Below, in pieces: positions 52,164-62,149 of a DNA stretch of 64,000 nucleotides. Each line of letters begins with the position of its first letter. The stretch's first letter is position 1. The position numbers and the translations under genes were made by a program. The stretch lies in NCBI RefSeq assembly GCF_014288115.1, contig NZ_JACOOK010000002.1:372001-436000 (forward strand). The letters run 5' to 3'. This stretch comes from Alistipes_A hominis (GTDB lineage Bacteria; Bacteroidota; Bacteroidia; Bacteroidales; Rikenellaceae). Below the pieces are notes generated by a model. That model saw nothing but the letters and a program-made list of their open reading frames with translations, ran no database searches and was not told where the DNA came from.

Positions 52164-52940
52164 CTATTCTTCGGCGTTGTTTTCGTCCAACAAGTTGGAT
52201 ACCAGAATCCGGCCGCAATATTCGCAAACGATGATTTTCTTATTCATCCGGATGTCCAACTGGCGCTGGGGCGGGATGCGGTTGTAACAGCCGCCGCAGG
52301 CGTCGCGTTTCACGGTAACGACTGCCAGTCCGTTGTGCACGTTTTCGCGGATGCGTTTGTAAGCGGCCAGCAGCCGGCTGTCGATTTTCACGGCGGCGGT
52401 TTCCGACTGCACGGCGAGGCTTTCGATCTCTTTGGCCGTCTCCTGGTCGATGCTTTCCAGCTCCGCTTTCTTGGCGGCGAGGTCGATTTTGCGGTCTGCT
52501 ACGATCGCCTGAGCGTCTTCGATCATTTTTTTCTTGACCTTGCTGTCCGCACTGTATTCCTTGATTTTTTTCTCACACAGTTCGATCTCCAGCTTCTGGT
52601 ATTCGATCTCCTTGGACAGGGAATCGAACTCCCTATTGTTGCGGACGTTGTCCTGCTGGTGTTCGTATTTGGCGATCAGCGTTTTGGCCTGCTCGATCTC
52701 TTCCTTGCGCTGTTTGGTCGAAGCCGTCAGTCCGTCGATCTCGGACGTGATGTTGGCAATGCGGGTTTCGAGACCGGCTATTTCGTCTTCGAGATCCTGC
52801 ACTTCAAGCGGCAACTCACCCTTGATCTTGTTGATTTCGTCGATTTTCGAGTCGATTTTCTGGAGCTCGTACAACGCGATGATCTTTTCCTCTACGGAAT
52901 AGTCGTTCGATTCGTTGTTTTTTCTGCTGGATGTCGCCAT
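52164..52940 (-). CDS. Coiled-coil protein with C-terminal zinc ribbon (CT398-like)
   Basis: A 258-residue protein. Residues 20-190 form a long coiled coil (ITSEIDGLTASTKQRKEEIE, LSKEIEYQKLEIELCEKKIK). The C-terminus is a C4 zinc ribbon: CGGCYNRIPPQRQLDIR and CEYCGRIL. The family (C4-type zinc ribbon, Chlamydia CT398) is thought to bind nucleic acid or the RNA polymerase/export machinery, but its role is not settled. It is 16 bases behind the Nif3-like gene, a pairing I recall from other Bacteroidota. Confidence 0.9.
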   Translation of the reverse strand: MATSSRKNNESNDYSVEEKIIALYELQKIDSKIDEINKIKGELPLEVQDLEDEIAGLETRIANITSEIDGLTASTKQRKEEIEQAKTLIAKYEHQQDNVRNNREFDSLSKEIEYQKLEIELCEKKIKEYSADSKVKKKMIEDAQAIVADRKIDLAAKKAELESIDQETAKEIESLAVQSETAAVKIDSRLLAAYKRIRENVHNGLAVVTVKRDACGGCYNRIPPQRQLDIRMNKKIIVCEYCGRILVSNLLDENNAEE

Positions 52941-52956
52941 ATCTGTAAGAAATTTC

Positions 52957-53748
52957 TTAAACTAAATAATTTACCGGGTTTATCGAATGTTCACTCTTGC
53001 GAACTGCAAAAGTAGCTATTTTTTTTGTAATAATATCATGCAAAAGTGCTATTGCGCAATATTCGCTTTCGAAATGTCCTACGTCTGCCGCGACGATCCG
53101 TCCGTCCGGAGTGTAGAAATCGTTGTATTTGAAGTCCGACGACAGGTAGAGATCCGCGCCCGCAGCGACGGCGTCTTCGATCATCGAAGCTCCGGCTCCG
53201 GTGCACAGCGCTATGCGTGAGACGGTTTCGCGGCACAGGGCGCTGTAACGGATCGCGCCGCAGTTTAACAGTCGTTTGGTCTCTCGCAGAAACTCCAGCG
53301 TCGGGCGCGCTCTGCCGGGCAGTTCCCCGACGATGCCGAACCCCGATTCGGGAACTGTTTCCGGATTCGGTTTCAGCGTCCGCATATTTTGCAGTCCGAG
53401 CAATTGCCCGAGCCGGAAACTCATACCCCCGTCGGCGCTGTCCAGATTGGTGTGCGCGGCATAGAGCGAGATGCCGGCGATCAGGCAGCGCGCGGCGATC
53501 CGTTGCGAAGCGTCGGCCCCGACGATCCGGCGTAACGGGTGGAACAGCAGCGGGTGATGCGACACGATCAGGTTGGCCCTGTGCCCGATCGCTTCGTCGA
53601 CGACCGTTTCGGTGACGTCCACGCAGATCAGAACGCCCGTCAGTTCGGCATCCGGGAATCCGATGTTCAGCCCGCTGTTGTCGTAGGTTTCCTGCAGTTG
53701 CAGCGGAGCGAACTCTTCGATGACGGTTGCTACGTCGCGTATTTTCAT
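52957..53748 (-). CDS. Nif3-like dinuclear metal-centre protein
   Basis: A 263-residue Nif3/YbgI (DUF34) family protein. Metal ligands are visible in VSHHPLLFHPLRRI, AAHTNLDSADGG and the C-terminal DVGHFESEYCAI. The segment CTGAGASMIEDAVAAGADLYLS is the second half of the core fold. Many Bacteroidota relatives carry an extra central PII-like domain of about 100 residues; this one is the short form without it. Proposed roles include GTP cyclohydrolase I-type or metal-insertion functions; none is established. Confidence 0.92.
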   Translation of the reverse strand: MKIRDVATVIEEFAPLQLQETYDNSGLNIGFPDAELTGVLICVDVTETVVDEAIGHRANLIVSHHPLLFHPLRRIVGADASQRIAARCLIAGISLYAAHTNLDSADGGMSFRLGQLLGLQNMRTLKPNPETVPESGFGIVGELPGRARPTLEFLRETKRLLNCGAIRYSALCRETVSRIALCTGAGASMIEDAVAAGADLYLSSDFKYNDFYTPDGRIVAADVGHFESEYCAIALLHDIITKKIATFAVRKSEHSINPVNYLV

Positions 53749-53769
53749 GTCGTTCGTTTTATCGGATGG

Positions 53770-54387
53770 TTAAAACAGCGATTGTTCGACGATTACCGGA
53801 CGCCGGGGCTGTTCCGGTTCGGGCGTTGCGGTCGGTTCTTCCGTGCGGGCGGCCTCTTCCGGCAGGTCGAAACGCGGCGCGGCGGTCGCCGGCTGCGGCG
53901 GGATCGGGATCTCGCGCTGCAAAAACCGCGGTACGGCCGGTCCTTCGACGGATTCCTCGGCGGCGGGCGGCGCGTCCGGCACGGCTGCGGCATCGGCTTG
54001 CAGCGACGGTGGCGCGGTCTCCGGCACCGAGGTGTCGATGAAGATTTCGTCGCCGCCCGATTTCAGCTCTTCGCGGACTTCCAGCAGCAGGGCGCGCATA
54101 CCCTGTAGTTTTTCGATGATCTCGAGGTTGCGCTCCACGCCTTCGCGGTTGTCCCGCAACCGTTTGGCCGCTCCGGCGAGCGTCATCCCGTTCTCTTTGA
54201 CCAGGTGATAGATCAATTTCAGGTTTTCGACGTCTTTCGGCGTGAACAATCGGTTGCCCTTTTTGTTCTTGTCGGGTTTGAGGATGTCGAATTTCTGTTC
54301 CCAGAAACGGATCAGCGACGGATTGACGTCGAACATCTCCGACACCTCCCCCATCGTGTAGTATATTTTGCGGTTTTTGCGCTCCAT
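53770..54387 (-). CDS. MerR-family transcriptional regulator
   Basis: A 205-residue regulator. The start at 54387 (MERKNRKIYYTMGEVSEMFD) is preferred over a frame extended 37 residues upstream. The MerR HTH (GEVSEMFDVNPSLIRFWEQK, KGNRLFTPKDVENLKLIYHL) is followed by a short helix and a long Pro/Ala/Glu-rich disordered tail (about 115-205). There is no cysteine ligand cluster, so it is not a metal sensor of the MerR type. It is divergent from the riboflavin kinase/SAHH gene and is 21 bases upstream of the Nif3 gene. Confidence 0.88.
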   Translation of the reverse strand: MERKNRKIYYTMGEVSEMFDVNPSLIRFWEQKFDILKPDKNKKGNRLFTPKDVENLKLIYHLVKENGMTLAGAAKRLRDNREGVERNLEIIEKLQGMRALLLEVREELKSGGDEIFIDTSVPETAPPSLQADAAAVPDAPPAAEESVEGPAVPRFLQREIPIPPQPATAAPRFDLPEEAARTEEPTATPEPEQPRRPVIVEQSLF

Positions 54388-54526
54388 CGTGTCAAAATAT
54401 GCGTACCCTTTCGTAGCCCAAGCAAGGTACAAAAAACAAACCTTTTTGTCAATGCCTTTTCCGAATTTCCCGTCCGGCGGAAAGCGGATGCGTGACATTC
54501 CGTTCGCAAATCTTGATTATTCTTTC

Positions 54527-54534
54527 TACATTTG
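54527..54534 (+). promoter_or_regulatory. -7 element for the riboflavin kinase/SAHH reading frame
   Basis: TACATTTG, an exact TAnnTTTG, with TTCG at the 20-base upstream position. The leader to the ATG at 54636 is about 95 bases. Confidence 0.6.
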
Positions 54535-54635
54535 CAGGCACAAATGTAAGCAATAAAACAGAATCCGCAGCCTGTTTGCCGTTTCCGGCGGAGCTTTCGT
54601 CCGGGGTGCGCGGCGTGCGGAGTTTATTTTTCAGG

Positions 54636-56456
54636 ATGGATTTTCAGATTACGGGCGAAGTGGTCGGCGGAAACCGGCTCGGCCGCCGGCTCGGTTTCCC
54701 GACGGCCAATCTTGCCGTAGGCGAGTCGGTGCCGGCGCGTAACGGCGTGTATGCCGCGCATTTCACGGTGGACGGGAAGGTGTGGCCCGCGATGGTGAAT
54801 CTCGGGCGTAAGCCGACGGTGGGCAGCGGTTTGGATCGGGTGCTCGAAGCGCATGTGCTCGGGTTCGACGGCGATCTGTACGGTCGCACCGTTACGGTCG
54901 ACCTGTTGGAATTTATTCGCAGCGAACGGAAATTCGGGTCTGTCGAAGAGCTTCGGCGGCAGATCGAAGCCGACCGGGCGCAGATCGTCCGGTTTTTCGA
55001 AAAGAACGGGAAGAAGAACGATAATCATAAAAAAATACGGAATATGTTGTTGGATTTGAATTTGCCTTACAAAGTGGCCGACATCGCGTTGGCCGGCTGG
55101 GGACGCAAGGAGATCGAGATCGCCGAGAAAGAGATGCCCGGACTGATGGCCGTCCGCCGGAAGTACAGTGCGCAGAAACCGTTGCAGGGGGCCCGCGTGA
55201 TGGGGTCGCTGCACATGACGATCCAGACGGCCGTGCTGATCGAGACGCTGGTCGAGTTGGGAGCCGACGTGCGGTGGGCCAGTTGCAATATTTTTTCGAC
55301 GCAGGATCATGCCGCCGCCGCGATCGCTGAGGCCGGCGTGCCGGTGTTCGCCTGGAAGGGCGAAACGCTCGAAGAATACTGGTGGTGTACGGCGATGGCG
55401 TTGAGTTTTCCCGGCGGCAAAGGTCCGAATCTGATCGTTGACGACGGCGGCGACGCTACGCTGCTGGTTCATAAGGGATATGCGGCCGAGAACGATCCGA
55501 AAACGCTCGATTACGCTCCGTCCAACCATGAAGAGGCGGTGATTCTCGACGTTCTGAAAAAATTGTTGGCCGAGGATAACGGCAAATGGCACCGCACGGT
55601 GGAGGCGTTGAAAGGGGTTTCCGAGGAGACTACGACCGGCGTGCACCGGCTGTATCAGATGCAGGCCCGCGGCGAGTTGCTGTTTCCGGCCATCAACGTG
55701 AACGATTCGGTGACCAAAAGCAAGTTCGACAACCTGTACGGTTGCCGCGAATCGCTGGCCGACGGGATTAAACGGGCGACCGACGTGATGATCGCCGGCA
55801 AGGTGGTGGTCGTATGCGGTTACGGCGACGTGGGCAAAGGCTGCGCCGCGAGTATGCGTTCTTACGGAGCACGGGTGATCGTGACCGAGATCGACCCGAT
55901 CTGCGCGTTGCAGGCCGCGATGGAAGGATTCGAAGTGAAGACGGTCGAAGACGCCCTGCCCGAAGGCAATATTTACGTCACGACGACCGGCAACTGCGAT
56001 ATCCTGCGGGTCGAACACATGGAAAAAATGCGCGATCAGGCGATCGTCTGCAACATCGGGCATTTCGACAACGAAATCCAGATGGATAAGCTGAACGCCT
56101 ACCCGGGGATCGCGCGCACCGAGATCAAACCGCAGGTCGACAAGTATACGTTCCCCGACGGACACGCCATTTTCGTGCTGGCCGAAGGGCGTTTGGTCAA
56201 TCTGGGTTGCGCGACCGGCCATCCGTCGTTCGTGATGAGCAATTCGTTTACGAACCAGACGCTGGCGCAGATCGAGCTGTGGACCGAAAAGATGGAAGTG
56301 AACGTTTACCGCCTGCCAAAGCACCTCGACGAAGAGGTGGCTCGGCTGCATCTGGAGAGCCTCGGCGTGCACCTGACCAAACTGACGCAGAAACAGGCCG
56401 ATTATATCGGCGTGCCGGTCGAAGGTCCTTACAAGGCCGATTTCTACCGGTATTAG
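54636..56456 (+). CDS. ahcY: Riboflavin kinase domain fused in frame to S-adenosylhomocysteinase
   Basis: A 606-codon frame. Residues 1-122 are a stand-alone riboflavin kinase domain (GEVVGGNRLGRRLGFPTANL; NGVYAAHFTVDGKVW; MVNLGRKPTVG; LYGRTVTVDLLEFIRSERKF), which makes FMN; the FAD synthetase half of RibF is absent. From M137 (55044) to the end is a complete 470-residue S-adenosylhomocysteine hydrolase (GSLHMTIQTAVLIETL, DDGGDATLLVHKG, NAD site CGYGDVGKGCA). The joining 14 residues (KKNDNHKKIRN region) look like an A-rich intergenic leader, and the shifted frame contains a TAA there. Either a true fusion, or two genes joined by a lost stop or a one-base error. Confidence 0.85.
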   Translation: MDFQITGEVVGGNRLGRRLGFPTANLAVGESVPARNGVYAAHFTVDGKVWPAMVNLGRKPTVGSGLDRVLEAHVLGFDGDLYGRTVTVDLLEFIRSERKFGSVEELRRQIEADRAQIVRFFEKNGKKNDNHKKIRNMLLDLNLPYKVADIALAGWGRKEIEIAEKEMPGLMAVRRKYSAQKPLQGARVMGSLHMTIQTAVLIETLVELGADVRWASCNIFSTQDHAAAAIAEAGVPVFAWKGETLEEYWWCTAMALSFPGGKGPNLIVDDGGDATLLVHKGYAAENDPKTLDYAPSNHEEAVILDVLKKLLAEDNGKWHRTVEALKGVSEETTTGVHRLYQMQARGELLFPAINVNDSVTKSKFDNLYGCRESLADGIKRATDVMIAGKVVVVCGYGDVGKGCAASMRSYGARVIVTEIDPICALQAAMEGFEVKTVEDALPEGNIYVTTTGNCDILRVEHMEKMRDQAIVCNIGHFDNEIQMDKLNAYPGIARTEIKPQVDKYTFPDGHAIFVLAEGRLVNLGCATGHPSFVMSNSFTNQTLAQIELWTEKMEVNVYRLPKHLDEEVARLHLESLGVHLTKLTQKQADYIGVPVEGPYKADFYRY

Positions 56457-56485
56457 GATAAAACGGTATTTCATCGCTCTATCGG

Positions 56486-56517
56486 AAGCGACTTCTCGGA
56501 CGGGGAGTCGCTTTTTT
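56486..56517 (+). terminator. Terminator after the SAHH gene
   Basis: An 8-bp stem (56486-56493 with 56506-56513) followed by TTTTT. Confidence 0.85.
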
Positions 56518-56767
56518 GTATATGTGTTTGGATTATAGGAATATTTTTTTAGCCGAGGGAACGGTCTTCAACGGGGTTGGCGGAACCTACCGGCTCGACG
56601 GGGATACCTATACCGAAACGATCGATTACGGCTTGCCGGGGATGGTCCGTTTTATCGGGAAACAGGCCGTCTATCAAATCGGCGTAGAGCGGGATACGAT
56701 GCGGATATCGGGAGTGCTCGACGATCAGATCGAAGTGCGGGAGGTCTGGGTCAGGGTGCGGAAATAA
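56516..56767 (+). pseudogene. C-terminal fragment of a DUF4488-like lipocalin protein
   Basis: An 83-codon frame whose body (GGTYRLDGDTYTETIDYGLP, RDTMRISGVLDDQIEVREVW, ending VRVRK) resembles the C-terminal half of small Bacteroidales lipocalin-like proteins. It lacks a signal peptide and the N-terminal strands, and its only ATG lies inside the preceding terminator's T-run. I read it as a truncated remnant. It could instead be a short expressed ORF. Confidence 0.45.
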
Positions 56768-56793
56768 CGGAGAAACGATGCCCGTTTGCAATA

Positions 56794-56829
56794 AAAAGAG
56801 ACTATCGCCGCATTGCGGGACAGTCTCTT
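56794..56829 (-). terminator. Terminator of recJ
   Basis: An 8-bp outer stem (56796-56803 with 56822-56829) with an inner GC stem, and a TTTTTAT tail on the minus strand. Confidence 0.8.
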
Positions 56830-56847
56830 GCGTTTTTCCTCGGAAAA

Positions 56848-58614
56848 TTATTTTACGGGCGTTTTTTTGATGTCTTTGATTCGCAGTTGGGCCGACACGG
56901 TGCCCCGGTAGTGGTTCTCGACGACCGAATAGCAGACGTCGATGCATTTGCCCGAACGCACATGCTCGTAATGGGTCGGTTGCTGGAACGCGATGGCCGG
57001 GATCGATGTGTTCGGTTTCTGTCCCTGGATCAGGTCCATTTTCAGGTGTTCCTGCTCCGCCCCGACCAACCGGGCGTCGCCGCGGTTGCTGACGCCGCGC
57101 GTTACGAATACCGGCGCGTTGTTTTCCGGGCCGAACGGTTGGAAACGGTTCAACGTCGTCCGGAATTTGTGCGTGATGTCGCTGAACAGCAATTCCGAGT
57201 CGATCTCCACCTGCGGGATCAGCATTTCGGGATCGATGTGCTCCTCGACATAATCGTTGAACCGCCGCGTGAACTCTTCCACGTTTTCGGGCCGCATCGT
57301 CAGGCCTGCCGCATAGATATGTCCTCCGAAATTTTCCAACAGGTCGGCGCACGATTCGACGGCCTGGTACAGGTCGAAACCCGGCACGCTGCGCGCCGAA
57401 CCGGTGACGTACCCGTTGCTCATCGTCAGTACGACGGTCGGCCGATAGTAAGTCTCGATCAGCCGGGAGGCCACGATGCCGACGATCCCCTTCATCCATT
57501 TCGGATTATAGATCACCGTGCTTTTGCGGTTTTTCAGTTCCGGCCGGCTTTCGATGATCTCGTGGGCTTCCTGTGTGATCGAACGGTCGATGTTCTTGCG
57601 GTCCTGATTGCAGGTGTCGATGAAGGCCCCGTATTCGGAGGCGACCTCTTCGTCGCGCGCCACCATCAGGTATACGGCCGAGTGTCCGCCCGACGGAGCG
57701 GCGTTCTCGTCGTCGGAATCGACTTCCATGCGGCCCGCCGCGTTGATACGCGGCCCGATCTTGAATACGATGTCGTCGATGGTGATGACATGCTTGTCGA
57801 GGCCGCAGATTTTAATGATCGACGAAAGGCCCTTGCCGGGCTTTTCGTTCAGGCGTTTGAGGCCGTAATAGGCCAGAATCCGGTTTTCGCCTACCAGCGG
57901 CACGATGTCCGAGGCGATGCTGACGACTACCAGGTCGAGCAGGCATTCCACTTCCGAGAAAGGCAATCCTTTGAACTGACAATACCCCTGTAGCATTTTG
58001 AACCCTACGCCGCATCCCGACAGTTCCTTGAACGGATAGTTGCAGTCGGGCCGCTTGGAGTCGAGCACCGCCACCGCTTCGGGAATGGTGTCCCCCGGCA
58101 GGTGATGGTCGCAGATGATAAAGTCGATTCCTTTGGTCTTGGCATAGGCGACCTTTTCCGTCGCTTTGATCCCGCAGTCGAGCGCGATGATCAGCCCCAC
58201 GCCCTTGCGCTGCGCGTAGTCGATCGCTTTGACCGAAATGCCGTAGCCTTCGGTGTAGCGGTCGGGAATGTAGAACAGCAGCGACGAGAGTCCCAGCCGG
58301 CGCAGGAACGAATAGACCAGCGCGACGGCGGTCGTTCCGTCTACGTCGTAATCGCCGTAGACCATGATCGGCTCGTTTCGTTTGACGGCTTCGTCGATCC
58401 GTTCGACGGCGCGGTCCATATCCTTCATCAAGAACGGATCGTGCAGGTTCTCCAGTTTCGGGTTAAAGAATTGCCATGCTTCCTCTTCGGTTTCGATGCC
58501 ACGCTGAACAAGTAGGTTGGCAAGCACCGGCGGGATATCGAGCGCGGCGGCCAGCGCGGCCACCTTCGCAGCATCCCCTTGGGGCTTGAGTACCCATCTT
58601 TTTTCTGCTGACAT
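56848..58614 (-). CDS. recJ: Single-stranded-DNA exonuclease RecJ
   Basis: A 588-residue RecJ, a 5'-3' single-strand exonuclease in recombination and mismatch repair. The DHH phosphoesterase motifs are VYGDYDVDGTTAVALVY (motif I), IALDCGIKATE, FIICDHHLPGD (DHH), and PRINAAGRM. DHHA1 and OB-fold parts follow (GIVGIVASRLIETYYRPTVV, YAAGLTMRPENVEEFTRRFN). The length is typical. It stands alone, 89 bases from lipB. Confidence 0.96.
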   Translation of the reverse strand: MSAEKRWVLKPQGDAAKVAALAAALDIPPVLANLLVQRGIETEEEAWQFFNPKLENLHDPFLMKDMDRAVERIDEAVKRNEPIMVYGDYDVDGTTAVALVYSFLRRLGLSSLLFYIPDRYTEGYGISVKAIDYAQRKGVGLIIALDCGIKATEKVAYAKTKGIDFIICDHHLPGDTIPEAVAVLDSKRPDCNYPFKELSGCGVGFKMLQGYCQFKGLPFSEVECLLDLVVVSIASDIVPLVGENRILAYYGLKRLNEKPGKGLSSIIKICGLDKHVITIDDIVFKIGPRINAAGRMEVDSDDENAAPSGGHSAVYLMVARDEEVASEYGAFIDTCNQDRKNIDRSITQEAHEIIESRPELKNRKSTVIYNPKWMKGIVGIVASRLIETYYRPTVVLTMSNGYVTGSARSVPGFDLYQAVESCADLLENFGGHIYAAGLTMRPENVEEFTRRFNDYVEEHIDPEMLIPQVEIDSELLFSDITHKFRTTLNRFQPFGPENNAPVFVTRGVSNRGDARLVGAEQEHLKMDLIQGQKPNTSIPAIAFQQPTHYEHVRSGKCIDVCYSVVENHYRGTVSAQLRIKDIKKTPVK

Positions 58615-58703
58615 AACGTTTTTTATTTATTAATTGCTTATTAATCAAATTTTAATCCGTCCCTGTTTCCCGGGCGACGGGCCCCGGCCCTTCCCGCGTG
58701 CCG

Positions 58704-59381
58704 TCACCGTACCTCGCAGCGGAGCAATTGTCCGAAATGCGCGGCGAATTTGCGGGCGACCTCTTCCAGCGTCGGCCGCATCCCGGTCTCCTTTTCGATC
58801 GACGTGACTCCTTTGTCGACGAATCCGCACGGATTGATGTACGAAAAATAGCGCAGGTCGGTCGTTACGTTCAGCGCGAAGCCATGCATCGTTACGTAAC
58901 GGGACGCTTTGACTCCGATCGCGCAGATTTTTCGCGCGCGCGGGGAATCTCCTTCGATCCATACGCCGGTCGCGCCGGCGAGTCGTCCGCCGGCGATACC
59001 GTATTCGGCGATCGTCCGGATCACGCTCTCCTCGATCGTCCAAATATAATCCTTCAGGTTCGTGCCGAGCCGTTCGAGATCGAGAATCGGATAGCCGACC
59101 AACTGTCCGAGACCGTGGTAGGTGATGTCCCCGCCGCGGTCGGTCTGGAAATAAGTGGCCCCGATCCGTTTCAGGAAACCGTCGTCGACCAGCAGGTTCG
59201 ACGCGTGTCCGCTTTTGCCGAGCGTATAGACGTGCGGGTGTTCGACGAAGAGCAGTACCTGCTCCGCTTGTCCGCCACCGTTTCGTTTGGCGTCCAGCAG
59301 GGCGTTGAAGAAGCGTTTCTGCTCTTCCCAGGCTGCGGAGTATTCCGTCCGTCCGACGTATTTGCTGGTAACGGTTTCCAT
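58704..59381 (-). CDS. lipB: Octanoyltransferase LipB
   Basis: A 225-residue LipB that moves octanoyl groups from ACP to lipoyl domains, the first step of lipoate synthesis. Motifs are VYTLGKSGHASNLL (51-64), DRGGDITYHGLGQLVGYPI (81-99), K151 in RKICAIGVKASRYVTMHGFA, and the catalytic cysteine C185 in YINPCGF. The residue before the HGFALN motif is typical. It is 7 bases behind lipA, forming a lipAB operon. Confidence 0.96.
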   Translation of the reverse strand: METVTSKYVGRTEYSAAWEEQKRFFNALLDAKRNGGGQAEQVLLFVEHPHVYTLGKSGHASNLLVDDGFLKRIGATYFQTDRGGDITYHGLGQLVGYPILDLERLGTNLKDYIWTIEESVIRTIAEYGIAGGRLAGATGVWIEGDSPRARKICAIGVKASRYVTMHGFALNVTTDLRYFSYINPCGFVDKGVTSIEKETGMRPTLEEVARKFAAHFGQLLRCEVR

Positions 59382-59388
59382 GTTTCGT

Positions 59389-60273
59389 TTATTTTTTGCT
59401 TCCGCAACATTGCATCGCCTTCTCGGCCATGTAGGACGAACGCACCATCGGGCCGCTTTCGACGTAAAGCATACCGCGTCGCAGCGCTTCTTCCTTGTAA
59501 GTTGCGAATTTTTCAGGAGTTACGTAATCGGCGACCGGCAGGTGTTTCAGCGTGGGCCGCAGGTATTGGCCGATCGTCATAATCCGGACGCCGTTGGCGA
59601 CCAGGTCGTCGATCGCGGCGAGCACTTCGTCGTCGGTTTCGCCGAGACCGACCATCAGGCCGCTTTTGGTTCGGCAGCCCGACCGCGCGATATGCGACAA
59701 AGTTTTGAGACTGACTTCGTAACGGGCGCGCGAGCGCACCTGCGAAGTCAACCGGGCGACGGTTTCGACGTTGTGTCCGATAATATCCGGTTTGGCGGCG
59801 ATCACCGTGTCGATCAGATCTTCCCGCGCATCGAAGTCGGGAATCAGCAATTCGATCGAAGTATCCGGATTTTCGCGGCGAACGGCCCGTACCGTTTCCG
59901 CCCATATTTCGGCTCCGCCGTCGGGCAGATCGTCACGCGTTACGGAAGTGACGACACAATGTTTCAATCCCATCAATCGAACGGAACGGGCGAGTTTCTG
60001 CGGCTCATCCGGGTCGGGCGGTAACGGTTTTCCGGTGGCTGTCGCACAGAACTTGCACGAACGGGTACAGATTTCACCCAGGATCATGAAAGTCGCTGTT
60101 CTGCGGCTCCAGCATTCGGCTTGGTTGGGGCATCGTCCGCTGCTGCATATCGTATGCAGCCCATGTTCCTGTACGATGCGAGCCACTTCGCCGAAATTAC
60201 TACTGTTATGGAGCTTGATTTTCAGCCAGTCCGGTTTTTTATGTCGCGTTACCTCATCATGACAATCAGGCAT
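59389..60273 (-). CDS. lipA: Lipoyl synthase LipA
   Basis: A 294-residue radical-SAM enzyme that inserts two sulfur atoms into octanoyl groups. The auxiliary cluster cysteines are C43, C48 and C54 (CSSGRCPNQAEC), and the radical-SAM cluster is C69, C73 and C76 (CTRSCKFC). The C-terminal RSSYMAEKA contains the serine that ligates the auxiliary cluster. It is the first gene of lipA-lipB; the sacrificed auxiliary cluster makes it a client of the SUF system encoded earlier in this window. Confidence 0.97.
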   Translation of the reverse strand: MPDCHDEVTRHKKPDWLKIKLHNSSNFGEVARIVQEHGLHTICSSGRCPNQAECWSRRTATFMILGEICTRSCKFCATATGKPLPPDPDEPQKLARSVRLMGLKHCVVTSVTRDDLPDGGAEIWAETVRAVRRENPDTSIELLIPDFDAREDLIDTVIAAKPDIIGHNVETVARLTSQVRSRARYEVSLKTLSHIARSGCRTKSGLMVGLGETDDEVLAAIDDLVANGVRIMTIGQYLRPTLKHLPVADYVTPEKFATYKEEALRRGMLYVESGPMVRSSYMAEKAMQCCGSKK

Positions 60274-60427
60274 TTTTAATTTTATTTACTTTCCAATTGC
60301 TACAAATGTAACGTTTTTTTTCAAAATCGAGCCTGTTTCGGGATAATAAATTGCGACGGAACGTCGGATTCGGGATGATTTTTTATCGTTTGTTTTTGCT
60401 GCCGGCGCTTCCTGCCGCGCGAAACGA

Positions 60428-60459
60428 AAAAACGTTCCCGGATTTCCGGGAACGTTTTT
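60428..60459 (-). terminator. Terminator of gdhA
   Basis: A perfect 14-bp stem (60428-60441 with 60446-60459) with A/T ends that give a U-tract on the minus strand. Confidence 0.88.
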
Positions 60460-60481
60460 AATATCAGGAAAGTAAAGGATC

Positions 60482-61837
<1,356 letters not shown>

Positions 61838-62149
61838 AGGATTCGGAATTTTATAGAGATTTGTTTTTTCGCACTGTCGGTGTTTGCGACCGTAAAAATA
61901 GGTGAATAATATCAGAACGGCAAACGACGATCGGGCATTCGGCCGGCGGATCGTACCGGTGTTAAAAATATAACGGTTCGATTCGTTACTAAATGTTTTT
62001 TAAATTTCCGGTATTGATTTCAAATGATAAGCCTTTTGCGAAATCTGGCCGAAAATTGTCAGCGGATAAAAAAAAATTATTTTTTTTAAATTACAATTTA
62101 ACATGCGCGCTGCGACGGGATTTTACGCCGTCCGCATTTTTCGTGCCGG
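61838..62149. other. AT-rich intergenic region upstream of gdhA
   Basis: No gene is supported. It must hold the gdhA promoter and leader (minus strand); a minus-strand TATATTTT near 61963-61970 is one base from consensus. A long A/T block at 62067-62100 follows the helical-repeat gene and may serve as its terminator region. Confidence 0.45.
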
